A stretch of 64,000 nucleotides of DNA from Arachis hypogaea (lineage: Eukaryota; Streptophyta; Magnoliopsida; Fabales; Fabaceae): the NCBI RefSeq assembly GCF_003086295.3, contig NC_092044.1, positions 5,048,843 through 5,112,842 of the forward strand. The letters are read 5' to 3'. The notes under the pieces are model-generated. The model had not been told where the DNA came from, made no database searches, and saw nothing but the letters and a program-made list of their open reading frames with translations. The translations under genes and the position numbers were made by a program. The first letter of the stretch is position 1. The number at the start of each line of letters is the position of its first letter. This document shows positions 11,440-23,980 of the stretch, in pieces.

Positions 11440-12110
11440 ATTTAGCTTAGAGCAGTAATCTTACTATTATCAATCCATAAACACTCCTACTTAGAATTAG
11501 AAACCTTCTTGTTGCCGCTGAGTTACATCTATTTATGTAATGAAGTGCGTATTATATAACCAAGTACTATAATATTTTAAGTTTATTATATACGATCATG
11601 ATTAGTATGGATGCCAATGTTCATTTTTTTAAATTAGGCAAAAAATATTTTCAGAAGAAGAAATAATTTCATCCAAAACTTGTATGCCGTTTACAAAAGA
11701 CATAATATGTAGTTCACAAAAGAAAATGGTTTAACATAAATTTAGTATTATATGAAAACATAAATTAAAAGCATGAAATAAAGACCAACTTAAGTTCAAG
11801 ATAATTTTAAATGTAATTGATAATTAAGAGATTAAAATGAGCATTAAAATATTTATGGATCGAGGTGATATAAGTTGACTCATTTGGTCAATCTTCTAGT
11901 TGTATATTATTATTGCTCACATTTCAGTTATCGATTTATAACTTTCATGATTTGTTAATGCTATACTTGAAATCATAAATCATAATCCCAAATTATAAAC
12001 ACAATTATAAATCGTAAATCGTAATATCTATATTCTAAAACTTAAATCATATATATATTTTAAATCATAAATTATAAACTATAAATTCAAACTTGATTTT
12101 ATTTTATTTC
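11440..12110 (+). pseudogene. 3' end and downstream flank of the split F-box relic
   Basis: Matches the stop-codon region and 3' flank of the gene ending at 27960. Shared phrases include CTATTATCAA-C-ATAAACA, ACATCTAT-TATGTA-TGAAGTGC, ATGATCATGATTAGTATG and ATATGTAGTTCACAAAAGAA. Coding exon 3 is almost entirely lost. The flank continues to 12110, where it also matches the left end of the window (ATTCTAAAACTTAAATCATA). Confidence 0.65.
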
Positions 12111-13385
12111 ACTTTCAAATATTTTTTTTAATTTACTTAAATTTTGGATGCTTCTATTGTTTTTAGTTTTTATTTTTTACTTATATTTATTTATTTTTAG
12201 TTGTTGGTTATTTTTAAATTAATTGACTGAAATAATATTATTCTGCAGATTTGTTTCTTTTCATATATATCCAATGTTTTCAAAAATTCGATTCAAAATG
12301 ATTTACTAAACAAATTATCTACTCTAATTTAATAAATTTATATGAGCAATACTATAAAATTAGTACAATTTTTTTATCAATTAACTAATAATATTTAAAA
12401 GTATTAATTAAAAGTATAGTGTTAGACTCTTAAACTAAAAATATTAGATTGTTAGTTAAAAGTACTGATGAATATAAATTAAAATTACTAGCTCTTAAAT
12501 TTTTCGCATTTTATATTTATAAAAAGGTTAAATTATCCTTTTATAGTTTTTTTAAATTTATAATTAAATTTTTACACTTAAAATTTTTTTTAATTAAATC
12601 TCTATACTAATTTTTAATTTATTATTAGATCTTTATTAACAATAAATATTACAAAAATATGTTCATCCATCTTAAAGTACTAACTATTAATAAATATGTC
12701 TCAGTATATTTTTTAATTCAACTGTTTTTAAAATAATAAAAATATTATTATAAATTTAAAATAAGGATAGAGACTCAACTAAACAAATTTTAAATATAAA
12801 AATATAGTTACGAATACTAACACAATAATTTAATCTTATAAATTTAAAAGTTAATAATTTTTATTGATATAATATTATATAATTAAATACTTATGTTAAA
12901 TTCTTTTACATTATTTGTACACAAAAATTAAATTCTAATAAAAATATAGATTAATATACATAAAATTAATCAATAAACTATAACTAAAATTACATCATCT
13001 CTATATTCAAAATTGTGAGCTCAAGTCTCATTTTTAACTTTAAAAAAAAAATATACACAAAATAACTAGTTATTATTTGCTTGAAAAAACAAAACGACTA
13101 GTTCCCGAGCATGAAAAGCGTGCAACTTTCTTCATTCATTCATTAATGATTTAATTTCTTCTAGTGATAAGAGATTAAAACTAAAATTTCATTTTAATTC
13201 TTTCAAGACATTCAATTTGGTTATGTTAGAAATGAGGTTAATGATTAAATTACATTCTCTATTTTACAAAATTTGTAAGAATAAATATTTCAGATATAGT
13301 TCTTTTTTAGACGCTGAGCTGGAAAATTATTTATCTTAATCTTGGCAAAACTTTTTGAAAGGAAGAAATTTTTTGGAGAAATACC
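12111..13385. other. AT-rich intergenic region, no gene
   Basis: Very AT-rich with many short homopolymer runs. No open frame of note, and no clear repeat border before the 8-bp duplication at 13386. Confidence 0.5.
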
Positions 13386-13393
13386 TTAAATAC

Positions 13394-14830
13394 CAAGTTG
13401 CGAGAACTGGACCGGTCAATAAATCAGTAAGGTCACTGGTTTAATGGTTTATTAGTTCGACCGAGGTTCAACCAGTTTAATTAAATATTAATTAAAATTA
13501 TTAAAAAACTTAAAATAATCTTAAGTATATAAATTCAATAATTTTTAACTTAATAAAATTTAAAATTTCACATAATAAAGTATCAATTACTTAATATTAG
13601 AAGTTCACAAACAACTTTAAACATCAAAGTTTATAACTAAACAAAAAAACGTACATAATGACCAACAAAAATCATGAAGGCACCAAACATATTCATCATG
13701 AAGTAGCAAATATATTCAGAAGCAGCAAAACATATTCAAAATTATGAATAAATAACCTCAAAAAATCAAAAACAAAAATCATGAAGGCAGCAAATATATT
13801 CAAAATCATGAGTAAATAACCTCAGAAAATCAAAAACAAAAATCATGAAGTAGCAAAATAAATCGAAATCAGTAAATCAAACAGGCAGCAAATAATTTGA
13901 AATCACAAAATCAAGAAGGCAGCAAAATAAATTGAAATCAGTAAATCAAGCAGGCAGCAAATAAATCAAAATCAGTAAAGAATCAAGCATAGAACTCATA
14001 ATCAGAACTCAGAAGGTAGTAAGTTCAAGCATAGAACTCATAATCATAACTCAGAAGGCAGCAAGTTCAAGCACAGAGCTCATAATCAAAACTCAGAAGG
14101 CAGCAAGTTCAAGCACGAAATTCATAATCACAAGGCAGCAAGTTCAGAGGGAGGCGAGATCAGAAAATCAAAATCAAGAAGCATAGAACTCATAAATCAT
14201 AATCAGAATTAAGAAGGAAGCAAGTTCAAGCATAGAGCAGGGGAGCTCATAAATCATAATCAGAACCCAGAAGCCCAGAAGGCAGCAAATAAATCAAAAA
14301 GACAAGAACAGAGTCTTACCGGCGGCGAGTGAGGACGCGGTGTCGGCAACGTTCGGCGACGGTGAATGAGGAGGCGGGCTCGGCGAGCTCGGCGACGTTT
14401 GGCGACGAGGAGGTGGGCTCAGCGAGAAGCAGAATGCGGTGGTGGTCGCGGCTGCTGTGAATGGCTGTGGGTGGCTCAGTGGTTTCTGGAATTTGGAGCT
14501 TGGTGGCAATGGTGGGTGAATGGCTGAATGCACTTGGAAAGGGGAAAGGGGAAACTGATTAGGGTTAGTGGGTTACTGTACTGGGTTACGCCTTACGCCT
14601 TTCTCTTTTTTTTAAAGCCAAAATGACGTCGTTTGGCATCTCAGGTTGCAAACCATAAAACCGCCAAAAAATCGGACGGTTCTTCCGGTTCGTCGGTTAA
14701 CCGCCGGTTCGACCAGTTTTTTCACCAGTTCTTTGCCAGTTAGTTTTCGACGTTACCCGGACCGACTAGGTGACTGGTTCTCGATTATTCCAATTGAACC
14801 GATCGGTCCGGTTTGGTTTTCAGAACGATG
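13394..14830 (-). mobile_element. Complete CCGGTT hAT-like element (copy A)
   Basis: Flanked by the identical 8-bp sequence TTAAATAC (13386-13393 and 14831-14838), the size of a hAT target duplication. The ends are imperfect inverted repeats: CAAGTTGCGAGAACTGGACC at the left and, reversed, CATCGTTCTGAAAACCAAAC at the right. Both are followed by arrays of CCGGTT/GACCGG/AACCAGT words. A GC-rich block (14300-14540) lies near the right end and reads as a proline/serine-rich short frame on the minus strand. No transposase is visible, so the copy is non-autonomous. Confidence 0.8.
13985..14152. repeat. 42-bp tandem repeat, about 4 copies
   Basis: Copies start with AAGCA at 13985, 14027, 14069 and 14111, an exact 42-bp spacing. 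The unit contains GAACTCATAATCA and CAGAAGGCAGCAAGTTC. Degenerate AAATCATGAAG-CAGCAAA-type copies fill much of 13670-13980. The array is internal to the hAT-like element. Confidence 0.85.
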
Positions 14831-15189
14831 TTAAATACAAAATTTCTATACATAAATCCATCAGAATAAAAAAAGACTCATGGTTCGAAAATTGACCACC
14901 ATTTTGCATTATAGTAAATTAATGTGGGGATAAGCCTCTTAGTTGGGTAGACAATTAATTACAGCAGAGGTGAAATGAAACCACCAATTCTTTATGGAAA
15001 CCTTTCCACCAACCGCAGCTCAATAGATTCAGCAAATTTCTGTCATAAGAGAGAAAGATTCGATTATATAGTGCAACAACAATTCAGGAGAATACTCGGT
15101 GAAATCGGGTATAACATAGCATACAAATTCTTTCACTCTCTAGTGAACTCACTCCATCCTTAATATACAGACTTAGAAATGTAAAAAAA

Positions 15190-16500
15190 ATTATGGAAGA
15201 TGAAAGTGTCACCAAAAGTTAGACTATTTGCTTGGAGGCTAGCCCATGAAAATATTGCAGTTAAAGCAAAATTAAATAAGAGATTATCACAAGTTAACAG
15301 CCTTTGCCCTCCGTTGTCAATTGACGCCGGAGACATCGATACATGCCACTGTTTTCTATCCGAAAATTCTTCAAATTTATGATAGTTCACCAGTAGTAAT
15401 CTCTATCCCCCGTGACCCTAACCTAAAACTTTGGGATTGGTGGAGTCATTTTTTGGAAGCTGAAAAATCCAAATATGGTTTTAGAGTAAGAAGTGACAAA
15501 TCTGGTTGGCACTAGGGATGGCAAAACTTTTTGAGATGTGGGGATCACTGTAGGGACTGTCCTGAATAGAGATTCGACTGTGAAAAATTATTTCTGTAGG
15601 GTTGGGGATGGGGGATGAAATTCCCCCGAGACAGGCGCGGGGACTCGAGCGGGGATCCCCGCCCCGTCCCCGCTAATCTCCGAAATTCTAAATTTACTTA
15701 ATTGTTCTTAATAGTTTATTTCTCATATATATTTTTTAGTCATTTCACATGCCATATATATATTTATAGAGCGAGAGAGACTCAAAATTTCTAATCCACA
15801 TTTGCATAACCTTTCTTTAGTTTATAGATCTCCAACGTCATCCATACTCCATCCAACCTCCAAGCAGCCACCCCCTCGTCACTCTCCTGTCTCACCGCAT
15901 TGTCACTCCTCACCGTTCCATCACCCTCACCGTTCCATCACCCTCACTGTGTCGTTCTCTATATTTGTGGCATTTCTTTCCACAATTCTGTCGTCGTGTC
16001 CATTCTCCTCTCTGATGTCGTGTCCCCCGCCTCACCATGACGTCTCCCACTGCGTTATTTTGAAAGTAACCATCTTGATGTTTGGACTGTTTGTATAAAA
16101 TCTTGTTGTTTTTATATAGGATGGATACTTTCAACTCTATTCCTATAGAAATTAATAATTAGTCAAAACTATTAGAGATATGGGGAATGGGGTCCTGCAG
16201 AGAATAGAACTCTGTGAAAAATGGGAATGGAGAGCAATATTCTCTCACGACGGAGAATGGAAATGGAGATGGAGAATAAATCTGGGGTGGGGATGAGGAG
16301 TAGGGAGGCATCCCCCCTCCCCTGCCCCGTTGACATCCCTAGTTGGTATGGGATGCTTTAGTCTTTGAGAAACAACATCGAAAACCTGAAAAAATTCTAT
16401 CCCAAACAATGTAGCTGGAGGGGGAATACTGGCATCACTAACATCTTGGTCCTCTTTCTTAGCGAACAATAACCTCTCTCTTGATATATATTTTTTCTTT
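15190..16500 (+). pseudogene. LINE zf-RVT fragment, split by a hAT-like element
   Basis: The + strand at 15193-15290 encodes LWKMKVSPKVRLFAWRLAHE, the signature opening of the zf-RVT domain that follows reverse transcriptase in plant L1-type LINEs, where W, P-K-V and F-W-R are the usual anchors. A frameshift near 15350 leads to a frame with DPNLKLWDWWSHFLE. The fragment is interrupted at 15513-16341 and continues downstream to about 16490. Neither RT nor endonuclease is present, so this is a dead 3' remnant. Confidence 0.55.
15513..16341. mobile_element. hAT-like non-autonomous element
   Basis: Ends are TAGGGATGGCAA at the left and TTGACATCCCTA at the right, i.e. TAGGGATGTCAA inverted. Flanks are GTTGGCAC (15505-15512) and GTTGGTAT (16342-16349), an 8-bp duplication differing at two positions, both C to T. 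Subterminal G-rich and C-rich tracts (GGGGATCCCCGCCCCG near 15652; CCCCTCCCCTGCCCCG near 16315) are typical of this element type. There is no transposase. Confidence 0.7.
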
Positions 16501-16975
16501 CTTTTACCTATTAGATAATGTTTTCTTTTAGCATTTTATTTGAGAATGTCCCTTTCTTTTTATGTAATGTAGTCCACATGTAAACTTTTTTTTAGACAAT
16601 AAAATAAAAATTTTGTAAATAAAAACTGAAATTTTAATAATATTTTTCAAAATATTCTTATTTAATTTTTAAATTTTTAAATTTATCTCTTAATTTTTAT
16701 ATTTATTTTAAATTAAACATAATTTAATCCAATATATTTTATACAAAACACAAACTTAATTTAGTATTTATCTTTTAATCTCTACTTTTCAATTTCTGTG
16801 TCTCTTTCAAACACAGCCTAATACTATTTCATTTCTTTTAGAGCTTATTTGAAAACTATTTAACGTGAGAAAAGAATTTATTTCTATTTGAAATTCAATT
16901 TTATGATTTGAAATGTTTGTAATATATTAATATAATAAAATTTAATTTTGAAGAATGTGAGAGTAGATTTGGAAA
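16500..16975. other. AT-rich spacer, no gene
   Basis: AT-rich sequence between the LINE fragment and the next CCGGTT element. No gene or repeat border recognised. Confidence 0.5.
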
Positions 16976-18367
16976 TCAGATCCCTTTTAGAACCAAACTG
17001 GTGATCAAATCGGTCAGACTACTAGTTCACTGATTCAAACAATAAATCACTGGTTGAATCGATAAAATCGATTACACTTAAATAAAAAATAAAAATAGTC
17101 AAAAACTTAAAACTTCAAAATACATATCTTCACCAATATTTTAAGAACAACCAAATCTCAAATTTTAAAAATAACTAATACAAAGATAGATATAAAATTA
17201 GTTAGTACTACTATTTTAGTATCTCATTTGACACAATAAGGATAATAATCCATGAACTATTCCAAGGAGTGATTTCAAAGTCGGGGTATTGTTCTTCATC
17301 TGAAAAATGTGGAGTTACATCCTAATTGGTTTCATTTTGATTTGCATTTTTCACAGAATTATTAGCTCCATCATCATCTCCATCATCTTCCAAATCCAAT
17401 TGATCTAGCATTATGAATAATGTTTCACAAATCAAGATCAAGAATAATATAAAACATTTTATAATGCATACCACAACTAAGAAGCTTCTCACAATATATA
17501 CATAAGAATGGTTTTTTCAGATTCCACAACTTGTTTATAATGGTCCCATGCAAGATCTATTTGTGCTCTATTGTTGTTTTTTTTATTCCAATTGATGCAT
17601 CAGGACTCAGGAGTTTATCCTTATTCTTGCGGGGATGGTGTTTCTGATAATGTATTCGCTGAAGCCATTTTAAAATAATATGAAATAGCAACGGTATAAA
17701 ACAACAGCTATTAAAAATTCACATAACCTATTCTCTATTCCCTATTCAGCAACCCTAAATTCATAGCAACATCAATAAAAAAACTATAAACCCTAATAAT
17801 CAAAACAAAAATATCAATCCGCGATTAACCTAAACATATTCATAATAAAAAGTTCAACAAATTCATAATCAAGAATCAATAAATTCAACTAGTTATAATT
17901 AACAATATAACATAAGCAGATTAATAATAAAAAATTTAACATCATTAATACGTTATTCACTCACTGAATCAAATTAAAATCCAACTAAATAACTACAAAA
18001 AAGAGATATAGAAAACGCAGAGAAGTGAGGACTGAGGAGACCACCAATTTGTCCAAGAGAGGACGCAACAACGACGATGACGCGAAGCAAGGAACCGCGA
18101 CGAAGCAGGTTGCTTGCGAGCCAAAGACGTAATGACGCAGGAGAACCACAAAGACGACGTCGTCGGAAACGCACCGTGTCTGGTGAGACGAAACAAAGGA
18201 CACGGTTGGCGGTGAGGTGAAGTGAGGTTGAGAGAGACTATAGTGTGATGAGGTGAGGAAGAGAACCTCCGAAAAGGGTTGGAGCGGGTACTAGGGACTG
18301 TGGTGCCGTTTAGGACATTAGGATTAGGGACTTCGAGTGTTTTTCTAAAATAAAAAACCAAAACAAC

Positions 18368-18485
18368 GTGATTTTAGTAAAGGAAAAAAAGAATTTTGAA
18401 CTGGCTGGTTACACAAAACTGCCAATTTGTCGATTTTAATCAAAATCGAATGGTTTAATTTAGTTCTATCTAGTTCTTTATCTCT
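18368..18485. repeat. 118-bp duplicated flank next to the MULE
   Basis: The sequence from GTGATTTTAG (18368) to about 18481 is repeated to the right of the MULE, starting at 24345 and resuming at 24985-25060 after a 589-bp insertion. The two copies differ at only a few positions (for example AATTTGTCG versus AATTCGTCG). A 4-base CTCT filler follows the left copy, and then GTGATTTTAG appears again as the MULE target duplication. Confidence 0.85.
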
Positions 18486-19244
18486 GTGATTTTAGGAGTA
18501 AATCCCCAAATTGGTCCATCAGATTGAGCCTGTGTACCAATATTACCCCTGACTTTTGAAATGCTCTAATTGCACCCTCCAGATTGAGCTCCGTACAAAA
18601 TCATGGTCCTTCCACTAAATTCCGGCATGACTCAGCAGCCGGAGCGCTGAGCTGGCTGCTTATGGTCTACGTAGGCAGCCTTAAACGACGCCGTTTTACC
18701 TAGATGGTGTTAATGAATCAGGATGATGTCATTTTGCCTTGGAGGGGAATTAAAAGGTTGCTTGGGGAGAGGGTTGATCATTCGTTAGTCTTTCTCTTAC
18801 TTCTCTTCAAATGTTTCTTCTATCTTTCGTCCAGAGAATGTTGTGATATTAGGGCACGTTCTGGTTAGTGCATGACTGAGTTCATTAGCAGGAGAAGGAA
18901 GGATGCCACAGGTACGAAGTTGTTGAAGCAGAAGGTATCGTCATCGTCAGCTACAACAAGGTTAGTAATACAATGTGTAGTTGAAGTTTAAAATTTTTTT
19001 TGGGTTTTCATTGATGGCTCTTCATGTGGTGTGTTGATTGAAGGAGAGTTCATCTTCGTTTGGTGTTTTGTTTAGATTTCTATGTTGTTAGGTTTTTTGT
19101 GGTTATGCTGTTAGCATGGGGTTTGGGTTGCTTTGTTTTTTTTTTATGTTAAGAAGGGTTGTTTCCTCTAATGATACAGTTCTCTAGTTATGGTCAGAAG
19201 TTAGTGTTGCATGTGTTTAATTTGTTTGTTTACTTATCTCGTAA

Positions 19245-22200
19245 ATGGATGAAGTACTAGACATTATGTTTCATCATGGAGGAACTTTTGAAAAGGGTGT
19301 GAATGGAAAGATTGGTTACTATCCAGACAATAGAAACTGCCTTGGTGATGTTGAGGTGGATAGGCTGGATGTATTTTACCTGAGAAACTATTATAAGGAG
19401 CTAGGTTATGACAGAATGAAGGAAGTCTGGTGGCTTGTACCTGGAAAGAGTATAGGGGAGGGATTGAGGAAGTTAAAGAGTGATGCAGATCTAAGAGAGA
19501 TGTGTGAGATGGGTTCACAGAATGCGGGTCTTGTTGATATCTACATTGAACATGAGGTTTCGTCACCTGAACTGATAGAAGGGAAGGAGGTTCTGGTATA
19601 CATTAATGATCAAGTAAGGGACCTTGGGACGCAAGCTAAGGAAAATATTGCAGCTGCCCCACACGATGGTGCTAGGCCAAATGATGAAAAGAATCATACT
19701 GCTAATGTGAGTCGACCTAGGGAGGAAGGGGTTAAAGCATCTGTTAAGGTGCCGATTGAACAAAAACTTAAAAAGAAGGCCAAGAACACTCCGAAACCAA
19801 ATCAAACAAAAGTTCATAGGAGGTATTGCCTGAGGTCTACCACTGGGATAGGAGGCACAAAGGCTCAGAAAAGGGGGCAGGGTAGCAAGATCCCAGTGAT
19901 GTTGATGTCCTCTAATTCTGATGATAGTTCAGAAGATGAGCCCTATAAACCAGTAAAGAAAGACATCTCATCTGATTCATATGTTGTAGACCCTGTTCCT
20001 TCAAGTAAGGTAAAGGGTAAGAAGAAAACAAGTAATAAGAGTGATTCACAGGATAAAGGTAAGGGAAAGAATAAGATGAAGGAGAAGATTTATGTTGATG
20101 ACGATGCTTATGTGGAGATTAATTCTGATGTTGAAGTGGATTTTGGAAAAGTAGGAATTGATAAGAATGATGATTATGATGCATACGATCCTGGGACCGA
20201 TTCTGATGGTGCCAACTCTTGGCATTCATTGGAGATGAAAACCCCACCCAATTCTGAAGACAAATTAGAAGAGGAGACCGGCTCTGATGAGGTGTTTCCA
20301 GTTTTTAGAGAGGGGGCTAGGTTCGGGGAGCTTCACTTAGAGTTTGGAATGAAGTTTAATACGAAGTGGGATTTTAAAGAGGCTGTTAGGGAGTACACCA
20401 TCCAGGAGGGAAGGCGTATTCGATTCAATAAAAATGATAGGAAGAGGCTTAGGGCAGTTTGCAAGGTGAAGGAATGCAATTGGGTTATCTTTGCTTCCAA
20501 GGACTGAGACGATACTTGCTGGCAGGTGAAGACTTTCAGAGATGATCATAGCTGTGCAAGGGAGGATAAGAACAGAGCAGCTAATCGTAACTGGGTTGCT
20601 AGTAAGCTGGTGAAGAAAGTAAGAAAGTATCCTAACTTCAGGCATTGTGATGCAAACACCTTCTTCAAGACCAAGTATGATCTGTCATTGAATAGGAACT
20701 CGATCTCAAGGGCACTATCTAATGCTAGAAACCTTGTATATGGTGATGAAAAGGCACAGTATGCAATGGTGAAGGACTATGGGTAGACACTGCTGAAAAC
20801 CAACCCGGGTTCAACTGTCCAAATTTGCACCATTCCACAGCCAAACGATGATGTCATATTTGAGAAAATGTATGTGTGTTTAAGTGGCTGCAAGAATGGA
20901 TTTAAGGCAAGATGTCGTCCACTCATTGGACTTGATGGTGCTTTCCTGAAAACTGTCTTTGGAGGGCAGATTCTATCAGCTGTTTGGCAGGATGCAAACC
21001 ACCACATATACATCATTGCATGGGCAATTGTGAAAGTTGAAAACACTGCCAACTGGAAATGGTTCCTGAAACTATTGCACACAGATTTGGGAGATTACAA
21101 GACACATGGTTGGTGTTTCATTTTTGATATGCAAAAGGTACATGGCTACTAATCCTTTCTAATTTAGTTCCTGTTTGGTTGCCTTCACTATATTATAATA
21201 TATTGGATCATGTAAGAGGCTTGCTGATATTGAGTAGGACTATTTTAGATGCACGATAGCAAAAATTAGGGACAATTATGGTGCGTTTAATACAAAGTCA
21301 GGGACTAATATGGTGAAAATATTAGAGGTCAAGGTCTATTATGGTGAAAATATAAAAAGTCAGGGTCTAAGACGATGAACATATAACTGTGTATTCTACA
21401 AACTTCTCTCTGCTGTATCTGAGTTAATTATTATTTGCATCCACTCTGTATTGTAGGGACTCATAAATGCAATACAGGAGGTGATGGCCAATGTGCATCA
21501 CCGTTTCTGTGTATGATATTTGTGGAGAAATTTCAATAAGCAATGGAAAGACCTGGAGCTAAGAGGCTTGCTGTGGGATTATGCACGAGCCACAACCTTT
21601 GAGGAATTCAGGGAACATATGGAAAAGTTGAAGCGGCTAAATCCGAAGGCATAGGCATACCTAGAAAAATGGCCAACACATTATTGGACAAGATCTCAAT
21701 TCAGTCACAAGCCAAAGTTAGACTCAATATGTAACAATGCGTGCGAAGTATTCAACGCAAAGATTAAGGAAGGTAGGAGGAAGCCTATAATCACACTGTT
21801 GGAAGAGGTTAGGATGTTCGTAATGAGGACGATGGACAAAAGTAAAGTGAAGTTGGATAATTATGTGGGGATACTTCCCCCAGTGATCAAGAGCATACTG
21901 GAGAAGCTGAGGAAGAAATCTAGGCAATGGCAACCAATCTGGGCTGAAGACACCGGATATGAGAAGTCTGAGGTACATGGACACCCTACACACCATGTAG
22001 TGGATTTGGGGAAAAAGCTATGTACTTGTCAGCTTTGGATGCTAACAGGTAATGTATTAAACTATTACTTAATTATTTAAGTACTTTGCCTAGTGAGTCT
22101 AATTAACTATGCACCTAATTGTTATTGCCGATTATGGTGATGTAGGAATCCCATGTGTGCACGCATGTGCTGCTATTGCTAGGGTGAACAAGTGGCCAAA

Positions 22201-23071
22201 GAATTTCTGCCACAAGCTCCTCATAATGGAGTCCTACAAAGTCACTTACTCCCACCACATAAATCCTTTACCTGGCCAACAATTATGGAAAAGATCTGAG
22301 GCCAACAGACCATTGGCACCTTTGGTTAAGAGAAAACTTGGACAGCTCCAAACCAAGAGAAGGAAGGATGCGGATGAGGGGGTCAGTATAGCAAAAAATC
22401 AAAGCCAACCACCACTCTGAAGAGACAGCTATGACCATTCACTTGCAAGTATTGCTTGCAGAAAGGTCATACAAAAAGAGGGTGTGAGAAGAAGAAGGCT
22501 GCTGAAGCTGCAGAGGTTGAGAAGAAGAAAGCTGTGGAGGCTGCTGCTAAAGACCCTAAGGCTGCTGCTCAGAATGTCACTACAACTGCCTCTGCGTCAG
22601 CTACAACAACTACTTCCAATACACCTCAAGCTGCAAGTGCCTCTGCTACTACTACAGACTCTGGAACTGCAACAGTGTCTGCTACTGCTACTGCATCTGC
22701 CCATGCTTCTGCCACTCTTGTGGAAGTAGATGTCCAGCAGGCTGAGATTGATTTGTCTCAGCCCTCATACTCTGAAGCTGAAAACTCCCAAAAAGTATTG
22801 TCTTTAATAATACTTCATGTAATGTGTTTTTATTATTTGTATTATTTTCTAGGCCTTATGTAAGGTATTGTCTGCATTGCAAGAGCATGAACAAAAGAGG
22901 AAGACACCTACAAGATCTGGGAAACTGCCACTTAGAAGAAGGTCACCTACTCCAACTGGCTTTGCATCATTCAATCCAATGGAGGGAGCTAGTGAGGCAA
23001 CTGCAGCAAGGCTGGCCAACTTCCTCAAGTTTGTGCCCACTCCAGGGTTCAAACCGCCAAGAAAGAAGTGA
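19245..23071 (+). pseudogene. MULE transposase (MURA-like), nonsense-mutated
   Basis: Deduced exons: 19245-21137, 21457-22048, 22146-22794 and 22853-23071, with GT-AG borders. Order of domains: a PB1-like N-terminus (IMFHHGG...), a long acidic/Lys-rich linker, a Mutator DNA-binding region (FGMKFNTKWDFKEAVREYTI), the MULE catalytic domain (LIGLDGAFLKTVFGG; DMQK joined across intron 1 to GLINAIQ), a SWIM zinc finger split by intron 2 (CTCQLWMLTG/IPCVHAC) and a CX2CX4HX4C knuckle (CKYCLQKGHTKRGC) before an Ala/Thr-rich tail. In-frame stops occur at 20505 (TGA), 20784 (TAG), 21513-21515 (TGA in RFCV*YLW), 21652-21654 (TAG in KA*AYL) and about 22430 (TGA). A frame change occurs at the A-run near 22394. 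It would have cut and pasted this element family; now it is a pseudogene. Confidence 0.88.
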
Positions 23072-23478
23072 TTATGATCCTAGCTTTAGGTTGAAATTCT
23101 GAAAGTTTGTAATATTTTGTGAAACAATTATCTTAGTCTTTTTTGTTTGGTCATGGTGATTCATAGACACCTCTGCAACTTTTAAATACTAAGTTGCTGG
23201 AATCTAGCTGAAACAATGCTCAGTATTTTTTTGCTTGTTATTGTCATCAATGCATTATTGCAGAATTTTATATGAACTAGTGTTATTGTCATTCAGTTAT
23301 GAATTGTGCCTTATGTAAGCTTTTGCTATTGTTGCTTATCCATAACATAATTGGGTGTTCAATTATGTTTACAAAAACAAAACTAAATAGTCATTCAATA
23401 TATCAAAAACAATCTAATGTCAATTACATTGTTCATAAACTGGATTACACTGGTTCTGTGTTTCAGTTCTCAGCCTAA

Positions 23479-23980
23479 TTAAACCTTCAACATTAACATC
23501 AACACAAACACAAATAACACGAATACCCTTAAACCAAGCACTTGGACCATCAGCTTTACATTTCTCACATCTTCTTTCAGTTTGCCCACCTTCCATGCAA
23601 TGTTCATCTTCATCCCACCATGCTCATCTTCTTCATCAGACTTCAGCGGCACCTCATCCTGTACAGAATCTGCCCAGACAAATAACCCACACAAATTATT
23701 TCCACTAGTCTACAAATATGCATCAACCTTATCAAACAACTACCTCAACTAACCACCAACACTAAAAATTTCAGCTAGTAAATGCACTCACGTTATAATT
23801 CGGACACCTGAAGAACGTCTTATTAGGATGACTCTCCGTCCCTGACCACCGAAGGATAGGCCTGCACCCACAATCACACCACTCTAGAACTACTGAACGC
23901 CGGCTACGCACATTGTTCCCTCTCCAGTTTTCGGTCGCAGATGAGCGATTCGACCTTCGAGAAGCGTGACTGTCACTCAT
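23479..23980 (-). CDS. GRF zinc-finger membrane protein carried by the MULE
   Basis: Two exons on the minus strand: 23980-23792 and 23709-23479, joined across an 82-bp intron with a GTGAGT donor and a TTTGTAG acceptor. Translation starts MSDSHASRRSNR. It then has the GRF zinc-finger pattern: CDCGCRPILRW, FFRCPNYN, and after the junction CGLFVWAD. The cysteine needed for the finger is restored only by this splice. A Lys/Glu-rich helical segment and a C-terminal hydrophobic helix (LRVFVLFVFVLMLMLKV) follow. The architecture resembles plant At4g04775-like GRF proteins. An in-frame upstream start at 24049 adds 23 residues. The frame has no stops although the convergent transposase has several. 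It may be an accessory gene of the element or a captured host gene; its role is unknown. Confidence 0.68.

Noticed and set aside
17974..18361. Three overlapping minus-strand frames of 66-122 aa
   Set aside because: They share one GC-rich block of the CCGGTT element in different frames, with no recognisable domain.
22484..22729. Leu-rich frame in the transposase tail
   Set aside because: Out-of-frame shadow of the Ala/Thr-rich, zinc-knuckle-containing exon of the transposase.
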